From Enterobacter quasihormaechei (GTDB lineage: Bacteria; Pseudomonadota; Gammaproteobacteria; Enterobacterales; Enterobacteriaceae): a DNA stretch of 64,000 bases. Both the position numbers and the translations under genes were made by a program. The notes below the pieces were generated by a model, which saw nothing but the letters and a program-made list of their open reading frames with translations, was not told the DNA's origin and searched no databases. The first letter of the stretch is position 1. Every line of letters starts with the position of its first letter. Of this stretch, positions 53,245 through 63,808 are shown piece after piece. Location: the NCBI RefSeq assembly GCF_004331385.1, contig NZ_SJON01000002.1:124001-188000 (forward strand), given 5' to 3'.

Positions 53245-54120
53245 TCAGGAAAGTTGTTGCTGTGGACGACGACGATACGCCCAAATCATCATAATGGCAC
53301 CCGCGACAATCATCGGGATGGAGAGGATCTGCCCCATGCTGATGTACTGTACCCATTCGCCGGTAAACTGCGCATCCGGCTGGCGGAAGAACTCGACGAT
53401 GATACGGAATGCGCCGTAGCCAATCAGGAACAGACCAGAGACAGCCCCCATTGGGCGCGGTTTGCGGATGTACAGATTCAGGATGATAAACAGCACCACG
53501 CCTTCCAGGGCCAGCTCGTAAAGCTGAGACATGTGGCGCGGCAGAACGCCGTAGGTATCGAAAACAGACTGCCACTCAGGGTGCGAAGGCAGCAGCGCGA
53601 TATCCTCTGCGCGCGAGCCCGGGAAGAGCATGGTAAACGGCACGCTCGGATCGACACGCCCCCACAGCTCACCGTTGATGAAGTTGCCCAGACGCCCTGC
53701 GCCCAGCCCAAACGGAATTAACGGCGCAATAAAATCAGCCACCTGGAAGAAGTTACGTTTGGTGCGTTTGGCGAAGATCACCATGACCAGGATCACACCA
53801 ATCAGCCCGCCGTGGAAGGACATGCCGCCGTCCCAGACGCGGAACAGATAGAGCGGATCGTTCAGGAATACCGGGAAGTTGTAGAACAGGACATAGCCGA
53901 TACGACCGCCCAGGAACACGCCGAGGAAGCCAGCATAAAGCAGGTTTTCCACTTCGTTCTTCGTCCAGCCGCTGCCGGGACGACTGGCGCGACGGCCAGC
54001 AAGCCACATGGCAAATACGAAGCCCACCAGGTACATCAAACCGTACCAGTGAAGCGCTACGGGTCCTATTGAGAAAATTACCGGATCGAATTCCGGAAAA
54101 TGCAGATAACCACTGTTCAT
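53245..54120 (-). CDS. lgt: Prolipoprotein diacylglyceryl transferase
   Basis: A 291-residue inner-membrane enzyme, the same length as E. coli Lgt, with about seven helices. It transfers diacylglycerol from phosphatidylglycerol to the lipobox cysteine of lipoproteins. Conserved segments are [33 protein letters not shown] with the essential His, and the Lgt signature [14 protein letters not shown] with the catalytic Arg and Asn. Its substrates in this window include YgdI, YgdR and MltA. It is upstream of thyA in one unit and 260 bp downstream of ptsP. Confidence 0.97.
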   Translation of the reverse strand: MNSGYLHFPEFDPVIFSIGPVALHWYGLMYLVGFVFAMWLAGRRASRPGSGWTKNEVENLLYAGFLGVFLGGRIGYVLFYNFPVFLNDPLYLFRVWDGGMSFHGGLIGVILVMVIFAKRTKRNFFQVADFIAPLIPFGLGAGRLGNFINGELWGRVDPSVPFTMLFPGSRAEDIALLPSHPEWQSVFDTYGVLPRHMSQLYELALEGVVLFIILNLYIRKPRPMGAVSGLFLIGYGAFRIIVEFFRQPDAQFTGEWVQYISMGQILSIPMIVAGAIMMIWAYRRRPQQQLS

Positions 54121-54281
54121 CTGTCACCACAAGATGTTGTTATTCCGCTGAAAGTGGACAGCGGCTGAATTGCATTCCCGCCGTTGGCAGGTGCTCCAAA
54201 GTTGCGAATCATAGCATAAGGCAGGCGCGGAGGATGCGCCTGAGATGTAAAAGATGTGTATAGGGTTTGATGCACGCAGGT

Positions 54282-54318
54282 CCCCTCACCCTGACCCTCT
54301 CCCAAAAGGGGCGAGGGG
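54282..54318. repeat. Pyrimidine-rich hairpin repeat between ptsP and lgt
   Basis: In the 260-bp ptsP-lgt gap, CCCCTC (54282-54287) and GAGGGG (54313-54318) enclose an inner CCC-AAAA-GGG hairpin. The phrase CCCTCACCCTGACCCTCTCC recalls a dispersed enterobacterial intergenic repeat. It could be a transcription stop for ptsP. The rest of the gap shows nothing clear. Confidence 0.5.
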
Positions 54319-54380
54319 ATTGTTAGCTGCTCGCATTCATTTGTGGGGTTCCCTCCGCCCTGAGGAATAGGGGAAAGGCG

Positions 54381-56627
54381 TTAGCGACCACCGCGGATCA
54401 GGCCACCCATACCGCGTCGTTCCATAAATGCCGCCACCTGGTGACGAACCTCAGTTGCCAGCTGCGCGTCAAGGCTGCGCTCAGCCAGCTCGCGGGCATC
54501 ATTGACGTCAATATGACGCAACAAATACTTCACGCGCGCTACCGCGCGGCCGTTCATCGACAGATGGCGATACCCCAGACCAATCAGGATCGCGACGCAC
54601 ATAGAGTCTCCGGCCATTTCACCGCACAGGCGTAGATCAATACCGTACTGTTCAGCCTCACGGGCGATCATCGCCAGGGCACGAAGCATCGCCGGATGCA
54701 GGCTGTCGTAGATGCTGGCAACGCGGGTGTTGTTGCGATCGACCGCCAGAATGTATTGCGTTAAGTCGTTGGTGCCGACGGAGATGAAATCGACGCGGTT
54801 CGCCAGCTGCGGCAGCATAAAGACCATTGAGGGCACTTCGAGCATCACGCCGATACGCGGTTTCGGGATCGCATAGCCGATCATCTCTTCCACTTCGCGC
54901 CCGGCGCGTTCTATCAACCGCCGTGCTTCGTCGATCTCGTCAATACTGGTGACCATCGGCAGCAAAATGCTGAGATTCCCCGTGGCCGCGTTAGCGCGCA
55001 GCATCGCACGAACCTGAATAAGGAAGATTTCCGGCTGATCGAGGGTAATGCGGATCCCGCGCCAGCCGAGGCAGGGGTTCTCCTCGCTGATGGGCATGTA
55101 GGGCAGCTGTTTATCCGCGCCGACGTCCAGGGTGCGCAACGTTACGGGTTTGTCGTTGAACATCTGCAACATGCCCTGATACTGCGCAACCTGTTCCTCT
55201 TCTGAGGGGAAGCCGCTTTGCAGCATAAACGGGATTTCGGTGCGGTAAAGGCCAATGCCGTCGATGCGGCTGCCGAGCTTTTCTTCGTGCTCGGGGCTTA
55301 AGCCAGCGTTGAGCATCACCTTTACCCGCTCACCGCTTTTGAGCTGCGCGGGCAGGTTGACGTCATCTTCCGCCAGCTTGCTTAATTCATTCTCTTCGCT
55401 GATAAGGCGCTGGTACTCCTGGAGGAGAACCGGCTCAGGATCAACCAGCAGCTCACCGCGATACCCGTCCACCACCAGCGTGCGGCGATGCAGCACGGAG
55501 GGCTGAATATCCGCGCCCATAACGGTCGGGATACCGAGCGCGCGCACCATGATAGCGGCATGGGAGTTAGCTGCGCCATCGCGCACCACCACGCCCGCCA
55601 GCCTGTCCTGCGGTAATTCCGCCAGCGTCGTCGCCGAGAGTTCATCGGCCACCAGCACAAACCGGCTTGGCCAGGCATTCGCCCCCTGAATGGTATCATC
55701 GAGGTGGAAAAGCAGACGTTGCCCAAGCGCGCGTAAATCACCGGCTCGCTCTTTCAGATAACCGTCAGTCAGCACCGCAAACTGTTCGGCAAATTTTTCG
55801 ATGACCTTTTTAACCGCCCACTCTGCCACCGAACCTTTATCGACCTCGGCAAACAGCTCACGGCGCAAGCGCGCATCGGAAAGCAGGTGTGAGTAAAGAT
55901 CGAAAATGGCCGCCGTCTCTTTTTGCGCGCCAGCGGCAAAGCGTTTGCTGTAGCGTCGAAACTCATTCGCTGCCTCTTCCAGCGCGGCGGTAAGCCGTTC
56001 GCGCTCAAGCGCTTCATCCAGCGTAGAGGCTTCGTAGACCTGCTCCATCAACGGAAGCGTGGCATCCATCCAGCCTTCGGCGATAGCGACGCCCGGCGAG
56101 GCCGGAAGCGCGCGGATACGCGTATGACGATACTGGCCAAAAAGGGCGGCCAGCTGGGACTGGGAGAGGATCGCAGCCATCTGCGTTGCCAGCGTGACGA
56201 GGAAGGACTCCTCGCTTTCGTCGTACTGGCGCAACTCTCGCTGCTGAACAACAAGCACGCCAAGCAGCTGACGGCGCTGAATAATCGGCACGCCAAGAAA
56301 AGCGCGGAAACGCTCCTCTTTTACGGAAGGAATATATTTAAAGCTGGGGTGTTTTTGCGCATCGGCAAGGTTGATTGGCTCCGCCAGTCGCCCGACCAGG
56401 CCAACAATACCTTCATCAAACGCGAGCGTAACGGTGCGTCCCCGTGGTTTTTTTAAACCGCGGGTTGCCATCAGGTAGTAGCAACGTCGGTCATGGTCGG
56501 CCAGATAGACCGAACAGACTTCGGTTTCCATCGCAAGACAGATGTCCGTCACCAGAATATTCAGCGCCTCGTTGAGGCGAGGCGCACTGGCAACCTTTTC
56601 AACTATTTCTCGCAAGCGGGTGAGCAT
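54381..56627 (-). CDS. ptsP: Phosphoenolpyruvate-protein phosphotransferase PtsP (EI-Ntr)
   Basis: A 748-residue protein, the same length as E. coli PtsP. An N-terminal GAF domain (about 15-150; EALNILVTDICLAMETEVCSVYL) precedes enzyme I. The phospho-histidine is in the swivel segment DGAANSHAAIMVRALGIP (about 356), and the PEP-binding barrel includes GIGLYRTEIPFM, CLGWRGIRITLD, MLEVPSMVFMLPQLA, FISVGTNDLTQYILAVDR and LCGEMAGD. It phosphorylates NPr (PtsO) of the nitrogen PTS and is modulated by glutamine and 2-oxoglutarate. It follows rppH by 12 bp and is probably co-transcribed. Confidence 0.97.
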   Translation of the reverse strand: MLTRLREIVEKVASAPRLNEALNILVTDICLAMETEVCSVYLADHDRRCYYLMATRGLKKPRGRTVTLAFDEGIVGLVGRLAEPINLADAQKHPSFKYIPSVKEERFRAFLGVPIIQRRQLLGVLVVQQRELRQYDESEESFLVTLATQMAAILSQSQLAALFGQYRHTRIRALPASPGVAIAEGWMDATLPLMEQVYEASTLDEALERERLTAALEEAANEFRRYSKRFAAGAQKETAAIFDLYSHLLSDARLRRELFAEVDKGSVAEWAVKKVIEKFAEQFAVLTDGYLKERAGDLRALGQRLLFHLDDTIQGANAWPSRFVLVADELSATTLAELPQDRLAGVVVRDGAANSHAAIMVRALGIPTVMGADIQPSVLHRRTLVVDGYRGELLVDPEPVLLQEYQRLISEENELSKLAEDDVNLPAQLKSGERVKVMLNAGLSPEHEEKLGSRIDGIGLYRTEIPFMLQSGFPSEEEQVAQYQGMLQMFNDKPVTLRTLDVGADKQLPYMPISEENPCLGWRGIRITLDQPEIFLIQVRAMLRANAATGNLSILLPMVTSIDEIDEARRLIERAGREVEEMIGYAIPKPRIGVMLEVPSMVFMLPQLANRVDFISVGTNDLTQYILAVDRNNTRVASIYDSLHPAMLRALAMIAREAEQYGIDLRLCGEMAGDSMCVAILIGLGYRHLSMNGRAVARVKYLLRHIDVNDARELAERSLDAQLATEVRHQVAAFMERRGMGGLIRGGR

Positions 56628-56639
56628 GATTTGCGTAGC

Positions 56640-57170
56640 TTAACCTCTTTTACGTCGCCAGGCAGGTGCGCTCTGTGGCTTCGGAGGCGTCTCCTGAAGC
56701 TGCATAACGGCACTTGCGAACTCTTTCATCACCCTACGGTAAACATCGCGCTTAAAAGACACGACCTGACGAACCGGATACCAGTAGCTTACCCAGCGCC
56801 AGCCATCAAACTCCGGCGTGCTGCTGGTTTGCATATTGATATCTGAATCGTTGCCCACCAACTGCAAAAGAAACCATTTCTGTTTCTGGCCGATACAAAC
56901 CGGCTTTGTGTCCCAACGCACCAAACGTTTCGGTAACTTGTAACGCAACCAGTTGCGGGTCGAAGCCAGGATGCGAACATCTTTGCGGCTTAAACCAACC
57001 TCTTCAAACAGCTCCCGGTACATCGCTTGTTCTGGGGACTCTCCAGGATTGATCCCGCCTTGCGGGAACTGCCAGGAGTGCTGACCATATCGCCGGGCCC
57101 ACATCACCTGACCCTGACGATTACAAATTACTATTCCTACGTTTGGGCGGTAGCCATCGTCATCAATCAC
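56640..57170 (-). CDS. rppH: RNA pyrophosphohydrolase RppH
   Basis: A 176-residue protein, the same length as E. coli RppH. It removes pyrophosphate from mRNA 5' ends, which triggers RNase E decay. The Nudix box [23 protein letters not shown] is complete (GX5EX7REUXEEXGU). The start codon is GTG at 57170. The C-terminal tail is basic (PAWRRKRG). It leads the rppH-ptsP unit and is divergent from mutH across a long intergenic region. Confidence 0.96.
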   Translation of the reverse strand: MIDDDGYRPNVGIVICNRQGQVMWARRYGQHSWQFPQGGINPGESPEQAMYRELFEEVGLSRKDVRILASTRNWLRYKLPKRLVRWDTKPVCIGQKQKWFLLQLVGNDSDINMQTSSTPEFDGWRWVSYWYPVRQVVSFKRDVYRRVMKEFASAVMQLQETPPKPQSAPAWRRKRG

Positions 57171-57339
57171 CGGACTACCCCAAACTAAATCTGATATATG
57201 AATGATTGTTTCACACTACAGGGAGGCGGTAAACCACTCTCTTACAGGCCTGCAACCTAATAACATTTGAATAACTCACAAATTTGTGAGGAGTTATAAA
57301 CAGATGAGGGCGACTGAGACCATTTTTATTCACCTTTTC

Positions 57340-57809
57340 TGTGGATATAGTTGTGAAGAAGTACGGAATTACCGATGAACAACCTTGTAGACCGACGAAA
57401 TGCCCGTTTACGACCTTCATGATAAAGAATTTAAATTCATATGGTTATAGTTAAATACAGGGCGTTAAAGGCGATTAACGTGACGATCGTCACATCAAAG
57501 ATCCTCCTGCTGATGAAAGATCGAACAGCGTCGGTTTTATCCACAGATTGTGCCAATAAGTTAGGCACAATTTGTGTGAAAATTCGATTTTCATCGCACG
57601 TCAAGGCTGTAAATTGAAACAGTAGTGGCGGTTATACCCAGTTATCCCATTTTTCTGTGGATAACATGGTGTAAGATCCTGTTTATTGTCAGTGACCAGA
57701 ATTGCACAACCTGTTTTTTAGCCATGCCACGCTGCTTTTTATTCTAAAAAACCTGATAAAAACCAACCACATGGAATATGTACTCAGAAAAAGGTAAACT
57801 CTATCCACA
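57340..57809. promoter_or_regulatory. Cluster of four DnaA-box-like sequences upstream of mutH
   Basis: Exact TTATCCACA boxes occur at 57537-57545 and, on the minus strand, 57656-57664. One-mismatch boxes lie at 57340-57348 (ATATCCACA, minus) and 57801-57809 (CTATCCACA). Published work in E. coli found a high-affinity DnaA site near mutH, so binding is plausible. Confidence 0.7.
57479..57494. promoter_or_regulatory. CRP-like palindrome upstream of mutH
   Basis: CGTGACGATCGTCACA matches TGTGA-N6-TCACA at nine of ten positions, and its core GTGACGATCGTCAC is a perfect 14-bp palindrome with a GATC at its centre, so Dam methylation could affect it. Confidence 0.5.
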
Positions 57810-57853
57810 AGGGATAAAATATCAGCTCATTTTTTAATCAAAAGGTTGTTAGC

Positions 57854-58546
57854 ATGCATTCTCTCGCCCCACTGCTCTCCCCTCCCGTCAGTGAAGCCCA
57901 GCTGCTCCAGCAGGCACAGCGTCTGGCAGGCTATTCGCTGGGTGAGCTGGCCGTAATGGCGGGGTTAACGATACCTAACGATTTGAAGCGCGATAAAGGC
58001 TGGATCGGCGTGTTGCTTGAACGCTGGCTGGGCGCAAGCGCGGGCAGTAAACCCGAGCAAGATTTTGCGGCGCTGGGCGTTGAGCTGAAAACGATCCCTG
58101 TCGATAGCCAGGGGCGGCCGCTGGAAACGACCTTTGTCTGCGTGGCGCCGCTGACGGGGAACAGCGGAGTGACATGGGAAACCAGCCACGTCAGGCATAA
58201 GCTGAAGCGGGTGTTGTGGGTACCCGTTGAGGGCGACAGGCAGATCCCGCTGGCAGAACGTCGCGTTGGCGCCCCGCTGCTCTGGAGTCCGGATGAAGAA
58301 GAGGAAAGGCAGCTTTCCGAGGACTGGGAAGAGCTGATGGATATGATTGTGCTGGGACAGGTTGAGCGGATCACCGCCCGGCATGGCGAAGTGCTGCAAC
58401 TCCGTCCAAAAGCCGCCAACAGCAAAGCGCTTACTGAAGCGGTAGGCGCACGGGGCGAACCGATCCTGACACTGCCGCGCGGTTTCTATCTTAAAAAGAA
58501 TTTCACCGGGGCGCTGCTGGCACGCCACTTCCTGTTGAAAACATAG
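57854..58546 (+). CDS. mutH: DNA mismatch repair endonuclease MutH
   Basis: A 230-residue protein (E. coli 229). It nicks the unmethylated strand at hemimethylated GATC sites once activated by MutS and MutL. The type II restriction-like active site DX(6-20)EXK is visible in [19 protein letters not shown] (Asp70, Glu77, Lys79). Other conserved segments are [31 protein letters not shown] and [21 protein letters not shown]. The first 40 residues differ most from E. coli. It is a single gene with a long upstream control region. Confidence 0.97.
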   Translation: MHSLAPLLSPPVSEAQLLQQAQRLAGYSLGELAVMAGLTIPNDLKRDKGWIGVLLERWLGASAGSKPEQDFAALGVELKTIPVDSQGRPLETTFVCVAPLTGNSGVTWETSHVRHKLKRVLWVPVEGDRQIPLAERRVGAPLLWSPDEEEERQLSEDWEELMDMIVLGQVERITARHGEVLQLRPKAANSKALTEAVGARGEPILTLPRGFYLKKNFTGALLARHFLLKT

Positions 58547-58674
58547 TTTTTTACCAATTTTGCGCTCCGGCTAACATAATCTCCTCCTTTTTAAGATTTC
58601 CCCCCTTTCACCTGTCGTAATATCAGGTTATTACTACACTATGATTTGATACGAGCCAGGTGAGGATGAGAACG

Positions 58675-58893
58675 ATGAAAAAATGGGCAGTAATTATCTC
58701 AGCAGTCGGTTTAGCGTTTGCGGTATCGGGTTGTAGCAGCGACTATGTCATGTCAACGAAAGACGGTCGCATGATCCTGACCGATGGCAAACCCGAAGTC
58801 GACGACGATACCGGTCTGGTGAGTTACCGCGATCGCGAAGGCAACCAAATGCAAATTAATCGCGACGAAGTATCCCAGATCATCGAGCGTTAA
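58675..58893 (+). CDS. ygdR: DUF903 lipoprotein YgdR
   Basis: A 72-residue protein, the same length as E. coli YgdR. The signal peptide [20 protein letters not shown] ends in lipobox VSGC. The mature part [20 protein letters not shown] and [13 protein letters not shown] matches its paralogue YgdI at 31146. Function is unknown. The start at 58675 is preferred to two in-frame upstream ATGs because it gives the family length. Confidence 0.94.
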   Translation: MKKWAVIISAVGLAFAVSGCSSDYVMSTKDGRMILTDGKPEVDDDTGLVSYRDREGNQMQINRDEVSQIIER

Positions 58894-58899
58894 ACAGAT

Positions 58900-58934
58900 A
58901 AAGGTCAGTAGCTTGCTGGCCTTTATGATTTTTT
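58900..58934 (+). terminator. Terminator of ygdR
   Basis: AAAGGTCAG and CTGGCCTTT form a 9-bp stem (one G-T pair) with a seven-base loop, followed by ATGATTTTTT. Confidence 0.75.
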
Positions 58935-59024
58935 CCTTCCCCTTTTGCCTTCCCTCTGCCATGTTTATATTCCTTTGTCGGGAGGTTCCTGACGCAGTCT
59001 GTATGTCTAAAAAGGAAACCGGCT

Positions 59025-60065
59025 ATGCATTATCACCGTATCCCCCACAGCGCTCTGGAGATCAGCCAACTGGGGTTGGGCACCATGACATTTGGTGAAC
59101 AAAACAGCGAAGCCGATGCCCATGCACAACTCGATTACGCCGTCAGCCAGGGCATTAACCTGATTGACGTGGCGGAGATGTACCCTGTTCCTCCACGCCC
59201 GGAAACACAAGGCCTTACCGAAACATACGTCGGCAACTGGCTGGCGAAACGTGGCAATCGCGAAAAGCTGGTTCTCGCCTCTAAGGTTAGCGGCCCTTCC
59301 CGTAATAACGATGCCGGGATCCGCCCTAACCAGATCCTCGATCGCAAGAATATCCGTGCCGCGCTGGATGCCAGCCTCAAGCGCCTGCAAACAGACTATC
59401 TCGATCTTTATCAGGTGCACTGGCCGCAGCGTCCGACAAACTGCTTCGGCAAGCTCGGCTACACCTGGAACGAGAGTGCTCCGGCCGTTACCCTGCTGGA
59501 AACGCTGGAAGCGCTTACGGAATGTCAGCGCGCGGGCAAGATCCGCTACATCGGCGTTTCCAACGAGACGGCGTTTGGCGTGATGCGCTATCTGCATCTG
59601 GCCGATAAACACGACCTGCCGCGCATCGTGACCATCCAGAACCCATACAGCCTGTTAAACCGCAGTTATGAAGTGGGTCTGGCGGAAGTGACGCAGTACG
59701 AAGAGGTGGAGCTGCTCGCCTACTCTTGCCTGGGCTTCGGTACCCTGACGGGCAAATACCTGAACGGCGCGAAACCGGCTGGCGCGCGTAACACGCTTTT
59801 CAGCCGCTTCACCCGCTATAGCGGTGAGCAGACGCAAAAAGCCGTTGCGGCGTATGTGGATATCGCGAAGCGTCACGGGCTCGATCCGGCGCAGATGGCG
59901 CTGGCCTTCGTGCGTCGTCAGCCGTTCGTCGCCAGTACTCTGCTGGGCGCGACGACAATGGCGCAGCTGAAAACCAATATTGAGAGTTTCCACCTGACCC
60001 TCAGCGAAGAGGTGTTAGCGGAGATTGAAGCGGTGCATCAGGTTTATACTTACCCGGCACCTTAA
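59025..60065 (+). CDS. tas: Aldo/keto reductase Tas
   Basis: A 346-residue protein, the same length as E. coli Tas. It is an NADPH-binding TIM-barrel AKR with the residues expected of the catalytic tetrad: Asp in INLIDVAEMYPVPPRPE, Tyr in the same segment, Lys in LVLASKVSGPSR and His in LYQVHWPQR. The cofactor end is LAYSCLGFGTLTGKY and VASTLLGATTMAQLKTN. In E. coli a multicopy tas suppresses tyrosine auxotrophy under starvation; its natural substrate is unknown. The start at 59025 is preceded by AAAAAGGAAACCGGCT. A BIME follows. Confidence 0.95.
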   Translation: MHYHRIPHSALEISQLGLGTMTFGEQNSEADAHAQLDYAVSQGINLIDVAEMYPVPPRPETQGLTETYVGNWLAKRGNREKLVLASKVSGPSRNNDAGIRPNQILDRKNIRAALDASLKRLQTDYLDLYQVHWPQRPTNCFGKLGYTWNESAPAVTLLETLEALTECQRAGKIRYIGVSNETAFGVMRYLHLADKHDLPRIVTIQNPYSLLNRSYEVGLAEVTQYEEVELLAYSCLGFGTLTGKYLNGAKPAGARNTLFSRFTRYSGEQTQKAVAAYVDIAKRHGLDPAQMALAFVRRQPFVASTLLGATTMAQLKTNIESFHLTLSEEVLAEIEAVHQVYTYPAP

Positions 60066-60076
60066 GTTGACGTTTT

Positions 60077-60165
60077 GCCCGGTGGCGGCGTTGCCTTACC
60101 GGGCCTACAAAATCTGCCAACATCACGAAACGTAGGCCGGGTCAGGCGGAGCCGCCACCCGGCAA
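60077..60165. repeat. BIME of two inverted REP elements between tas and lplT
   Basis: One REP (GCCCGGTGGCGGCG and CTTACCGGGCCTAC, about 60077-60109) is followed by a second in the opposite orientation (GTAGGCCGGGTCAGGC and GCCGCCACCCGGC, about 60131-60164). This pair is a typical bacterial interspersed mosaic element at the 3' ends of convergent genes. Confidence 0.88.
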
Positions 60166-60170
60166 AGATA

Positions 60171-61364
60171 TCACCGCCGACGCTGCCAGACCCACAGCCC
60201 GGTAATCGCCAGCGCAAACAGTGCGCCAAACCCCACTCCGATTGCCACGACCGGCGCGCCCGCTTTTACCGCCAGCGAGTAGATCCCCAGCATCAGCAAC
60301 ATCGCCATGTTTTCGCCAAGGTTTTGCACCGCAATGGCGTTGCCAGCCCCGACTGTCTGCTTGCCGCGCTCCTGCAAAAGCGCGTTGAGCGGCACCACAA
60401 AGAAACCGCCTAACACGCCAATCAGTAACAACAGGGCATAGGCAGGCAATATGGCATGTTGCAGGGAGAAGAACAGAACGCCGACGCCGATCAGGATCCC
60501 CGCAGGCATGCAGCGCGCAACGGTTTCAAGCGTTACCAGTTTGGCCGCCGCCCCGGCCCCGACAACAATCCCGACGGCAACCATGGCATTCAGGTAGGTC
60601 GGCGTGGCGTTATCTGTTATCCCCAGCGCCACCGGCACCCACAGCACCAGCAGGAAACGCAGCGTGACGCCGGCACCCCAGAACAGGCTGGTCCCCATCA
60701 GCGAGAAGCGCGTTTCACCGTTGCGCCACAGTACGCGGCAGGCATTAAAGAAGCTGCCGGTCATTGGCCCAAAGCGCCAGGATTGTCCCGGACGCGCCAC
60801 TGCAAGTTTAGGGATAAACAGGTTGGCGATCACCGCGCCGCCGTACATCAGGGCACAGATGCCAAGCGCGGCGAGCACGTGCCAGTCTGCCAGCACGCCG
60901 CCCGCCACCGAACCCAGCAGAATCGCCGCAATGGTGGAGGACTCCATCAGGCCGTTGGCTTTCACCAGCTTATCACCGGTGGTAAGCTCCCCCAGAATGC
61001 CGTATTTCGCCGGAGAGTAAGCGGCCGCGCCAATGCCCACCAGCGTGTAGCCGACAAACGGGTTGATACCAAAGCAGATGCTTGCCGCGCCCAGAAGCTT
61101 AAGGCTGTTGGCAAACATCATGACCCGACCTTTCGGGAAGCTGTCCGCCACCTGTCCGACAAACGGCGCAAATACAATGTAAGCACCCACAAACACCATC
61201 TGTAGGATCGGCTGGCTCCAGTCGGGATAAAACTCAGCTTTCAGCAATGCCAGCGTGGCAAACAGCAACGCGTTATCGCCGAACGCGGAAAGAAACTGAG
61301 CGGCGATAACCGCCATCATGCCTTTCGACCAGATTGAAGTGTTAGTGTGTACTGACTCACGCAT
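60171..61364 (-). CDS. lplT: Lysophospholipid transporter LplT
   Basis: A 397-residue MFS protein, the same length as E. coli LplT, with about 12 helices. It flips lysophospholipids to the inner leaflet so that Aas can reacylate them. Segments include [43 protein letters not shown]-like [20 protein letters not shown] and [16 protein letters not shown]. The start [10 protein letters not shown] at 61364 is preferred to the extended frame. It overlaps the aas end by eight bases, so the pair is one unit. Confidence 0.95.
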   Translation of the reverse strand: MRESVHTNTSIWSKGMMAVIAAQFLSAFGDNALLFATLALLKAEFYPDWSQPILQMVFVGAYIVFAPFVGQVADSFPKGRVMMFANSLKLLGAASICFGINPFVGYTLVGIGAAAYSPAKYGILGELTTGDKLVKANGLMESSTIAAILLGSVAGGVLADWHVLAALGICALMYGGAVIANLFIPKLAVARPGQSWRFGPMTGSFFNACRVLWRNGETRFSLMGTSLFWGAGVTLRFLLVLWVPVALGITDNATPTYLNAMVAVGIVVGAGAAAKLVTLETVARCMPAGILIGVGVLFFSLQHAILPAYALLLLIGVLGGFFVVPLNALLQERGKQTVGAGNAIAVQNLGENMAMLLMLGIYSLAVKAGAPVVAIGVGFGALFALAITGLWVWQRRR

Positions 61365-63516
61365 TTTGCTGTTCCGCCTCTTCAACCATGCCCTTCAGGG
61401 TCACGAAATCGGGTTTACCGCTGCCCAGCACCGGTAACTGTTTGAGATAACGAATATCGCGGGGCACTGCCAGCTCGGGAATACCGTGTTCGCGTGCATA
61501 CCTGAGCAGCACGTCACGCTTCAGTTCAGCGTCGGTGGTAAAGAGCACCAGCGCCTCGCCTTTACTGGCATCACTTTTCACCACGGTCGCATGCATTTTC
61601 TCCGCAGAGACCGCGGTCGCCAGCGTCTCTACCATTTCAAGAGAGACCATTTCACCGGCGATTTTGGCGAAGCGTTTTGCCCGTCCCTGGATCTGCACGA
61701 AGCCCTGATCGTCGAAGCGCACGATATCGCCCGTGTCGTACCAGCCCGTTTCAACCTCGCCATTGACGTTCTCAGCCGTCGGCGCTTCGAGCACGCCCGG
61801 ATTTTCCACGCGCAGATAGCCGTTCATGACGTTCGGCCCTTTAAGCTGAAGGCGTCCGCCGTCTTCAATGCCCGGCACCGCCAGCAGCCGCGCATCCAGC
61901 CCCGGCAGAATGCGGCCAACCGTTCCCGGTTTTGCCGCCATCGGTACGTTGATGGATACCACCGGCGCACACTCCGTCACGCCATAGCCTTCCAGAATGC
62001 GCAGGCCAAATTTGTCCTGCCAAATCTGGCGCGTGCTGTCCTGGAGTTTTTCCGCCCCCGCCACCACGTAGCGCACGCGGAAGAAATCATACGGGTTGGC
62101 GAAACGCGCGTAGTTACCGAGGAAAGTGGACGTGCCGAACAGCACGGTGCAGTTACGGTCATAAACCAGTTCCGGCACAATGCGGTAGTGCAGCGGGCTT
62201 GGGTAGAGGAACACTTCGGCCCCGGTCAGTAGCGGCGTGAAGAGCCCCACGGTCAGGCCAAAAGAGTGGAACAGCGGCAGCGCCGACATAAAGCGATCGT
62301 TGGCGGTAAAGTCGGCGATAGTTTTGATCTGTTCAACGTTTGCCAGGATGCTTTTGTGGCTGTGAACCACGCCTTTCGGGTTGCCTTCAGAGCCGGAGGT
62401 AAAGAGGATGATGGCATCGTCTTCCGGCTGCTGCTTGACCTGTGCCAGATGCGGCATCAGCAGATGGGCAAAAATCCACAGCTTATCGGCCGTCGTGACG
62501 TCTGCTTTCAAATCTTCCAGGAATACCCAGCGCACCTGGGTCAGCTGTTCCGGCAAGTGCCACAGCTTGCCTTTATCCAGGAACTGGCGGGAGGTAAAGA
62601 CGGTGTTGATTTGTGCCGCGGTAATCGCGCTGGAGAGCCCCTTCACGCCCGCCGTGTAGTTCATCATTGCCGGAATGCGGCCCCGGGAGACGGCACCAAA
62701 GATCACCGCCGCGCTGATACCCGCATTCGGCAGCATCAGGCCAATTTTTTCGCCCCGTGTGCTGTACTTCTCAAGGATGCGCCCGACAAACAGCGTTTTG
62801 GTCAACAGCTTACGGTAAGTATCCGGCGTAAAGTTGATGTCTTCAATGCAGTTTTTCTTCGCGCCGTAACGATACTGCGCCGACAGCAACGATTCATACA
62901 GCGTTTCGCGCGGGCGAACGGCCATGCGCGCTTCCATCATAATCTGGTGCAGCATCTCCCCGGCGATTTTACGGCGGTCACGCGCCCGCGGCGCCTCGGG
63001 CATCGGCAGAGACGTTGGCGGTAAAATGTGCAGCGTGATTTTCGGGAACAGGCGCTGCTTCACCAGCCCTTTCAGGCGGCTGAAAAAGGTCAGTTCAGCC
63101 CCCTCAATGCGCAACGGCACGACGGTGGCGCGTGACTTCGCCGCGACAAAACCGGCCCCGTCATAAATTTTCATCAGGGAGCCCGTCACGGAAATACGCC
63201 CCTCCGGGAAGATGACGACCGGGCGTCCCTGCTCAACCAGACGCACCAGATGTTTAATCATCATCGGTTTGGTTGGGTCGAGCGGCACAAAATCAATCAG
63301 CGGCCTGAGCCAGCGCATGTACCATTTTTCACTGATGGAGCTGTACACCGCGAAGACGGGACGGACGGGCAAAAACAGCGCCAGCAATACGCCATCAAGA
63401 AAGGAGACGTGATTCGGAGTGATGAGAACACGCTCGCCATAGAGCGACTGCGTATCGCCCGTTACGCGGATGCGAAACAGGACGCGAAACAGTGTGCGGA
63501 AGAACCCAAAAAGCAT
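61357..63516 (-). CDS. aas: Bifunctional 2-acylglycerophosphoethanolamine acyltransferase/acyl-ACP synthetase Aas
   Basis: A 719-residue protein, the same length as E. coli Aas. The N-terminal PlsC-type acyltransferase has NHVSFLDG (HX4D, about 36-41) and [20 protein letters not shown]. The C-terminal AMP-binding ligase has [32 protein letters not shown] and [25 protein letters not shown]. It charges fatty acid onto bound ACP and reacylates lysophosphatidylethanolamine at the inner membrane. A long in-frame extension to 63678 is rejected because the start [11 protein letters not shown] matches the family. Confidence 0.96.
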   Translation of the reverse strand: MLFGFFRTLFRVLFRIRVTGDTQSLYGERVLITPNHVSFLDGVLLALFLPVRPVFAVYSSISEKWYMRWLRPLIDFVPLDPTKPMMIKHLVRLVEQGRPVVIFPEGRISVTGSLMKIYDGAGFVAAKSRATVVPLRIEGAELTFFSRLKGLVKQRLFPKITLHILPPTSLPMPEAPRARDRRKIAGEMLHQIMMEARMAVRPRETLYESLLSAQYRYGAKKNCIEDINFTPDTYRKLLTKTLFVGRILEKYSTRGEKIGLMLPNAGISAAVIFGAVSRGRIPAMMNYTAGVKGLSSAITAAQINTVFTSRQFLDKGKLWHLPEQLTQVRWVFLEDLKADVTTADKLWIFAHLLMPHLAQVKQQPEDDAIILFTSGSEGNPKGVVHSHKSILANVEQIKTIADFTANDRFMSALPLFHSFGLTVGLFTPLLTGAEVFLYPSPLHYRIVPELVYDRNCTVLFGTSTFLGNYARFANPYDFFRVRYVVAGAEKLQDSTRQIWQDKFGLRILEGYGVTECAPVVSINVPMAAKPGTVGRILPGLDARLLAVPGIEDGGRLQLKGPNVMNGYLRVENPGVLEAPTAENVNGEVETGWYDTGDIVRFDDQGFVQIQGRAKRFAKIAGEMVSLEMVETLATAVSAEKMHATVVKSDASKGEALVLFTTDAELKRDVLLRYAREHGIPELAVPRDIRYLKQLPVLGSGKPDFVTLKGMVEEAEQQNA

Positions 63517-63606
63517 TTCAACTCCCTTTGCCAGCCAGTATGAAAGGTATAAATGGTGGCAGATTACACGAGAAGTAGTGAGGGAGCGATAGCAAATACA
63601 GAGGCG

Positions 63607-63692
63607 AAAAAAAACCTGCGCATCCGCGCAGGTTGGTGCAAGAGAAGAGTACGAAAACGTACTAAGAATTCTCACCAATCAATACCTCTGGG
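63607..63692 (-). ncRNA. omrA: OmrA small RNA
   Basis: About 86 nt on the minus strand starting CCCAGAGGTATTGATTGGTG, ending in a terminator with arms ACCTGCGC and GCGCAGGT followed by eight T. The 5' end and terminator match E. coli OmrA. Expressed under OmpR control with Hfq, it represses outer-membrane protein and curli regulator mRNAs through its 5' end. It sits upstream of aas in the same orientation. Confidence 0.95.
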
Positions 63693-63808
63693 ATCTTGAT
63701 TGTGGTCTCTGGCGGTACGCTTCGCCAGCTGGAAAACGCAAGGGAATGAGCCGAAGTGCAACCAGGTGTGAATATTCTCTGTTGCTGTTACAGGTTGAAC
63801 TTACAGGC

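Larger units (their letters stand above)
57171..57853. other. Long intergenic region between rppH and mutH, no gene
   Basis: This 683-bp AT-rich region separates the divergent rppH and mutH. The only sizeable open frame (57211-57420, minus) lacks a ribosome site and family resemblance, so I reject it. The region carries four DnaA-box-like sequences and a CRP-like palindrome, listed separately. Confidence 0.75.

Noticed and set aside
57211-57420. A 69-codon open frame in the rppH-mutH gap
   Set aside because: No good ribosome site and no known family; it overlaps DnaA-like box sequence. It could be revisited with ribosome profiling.
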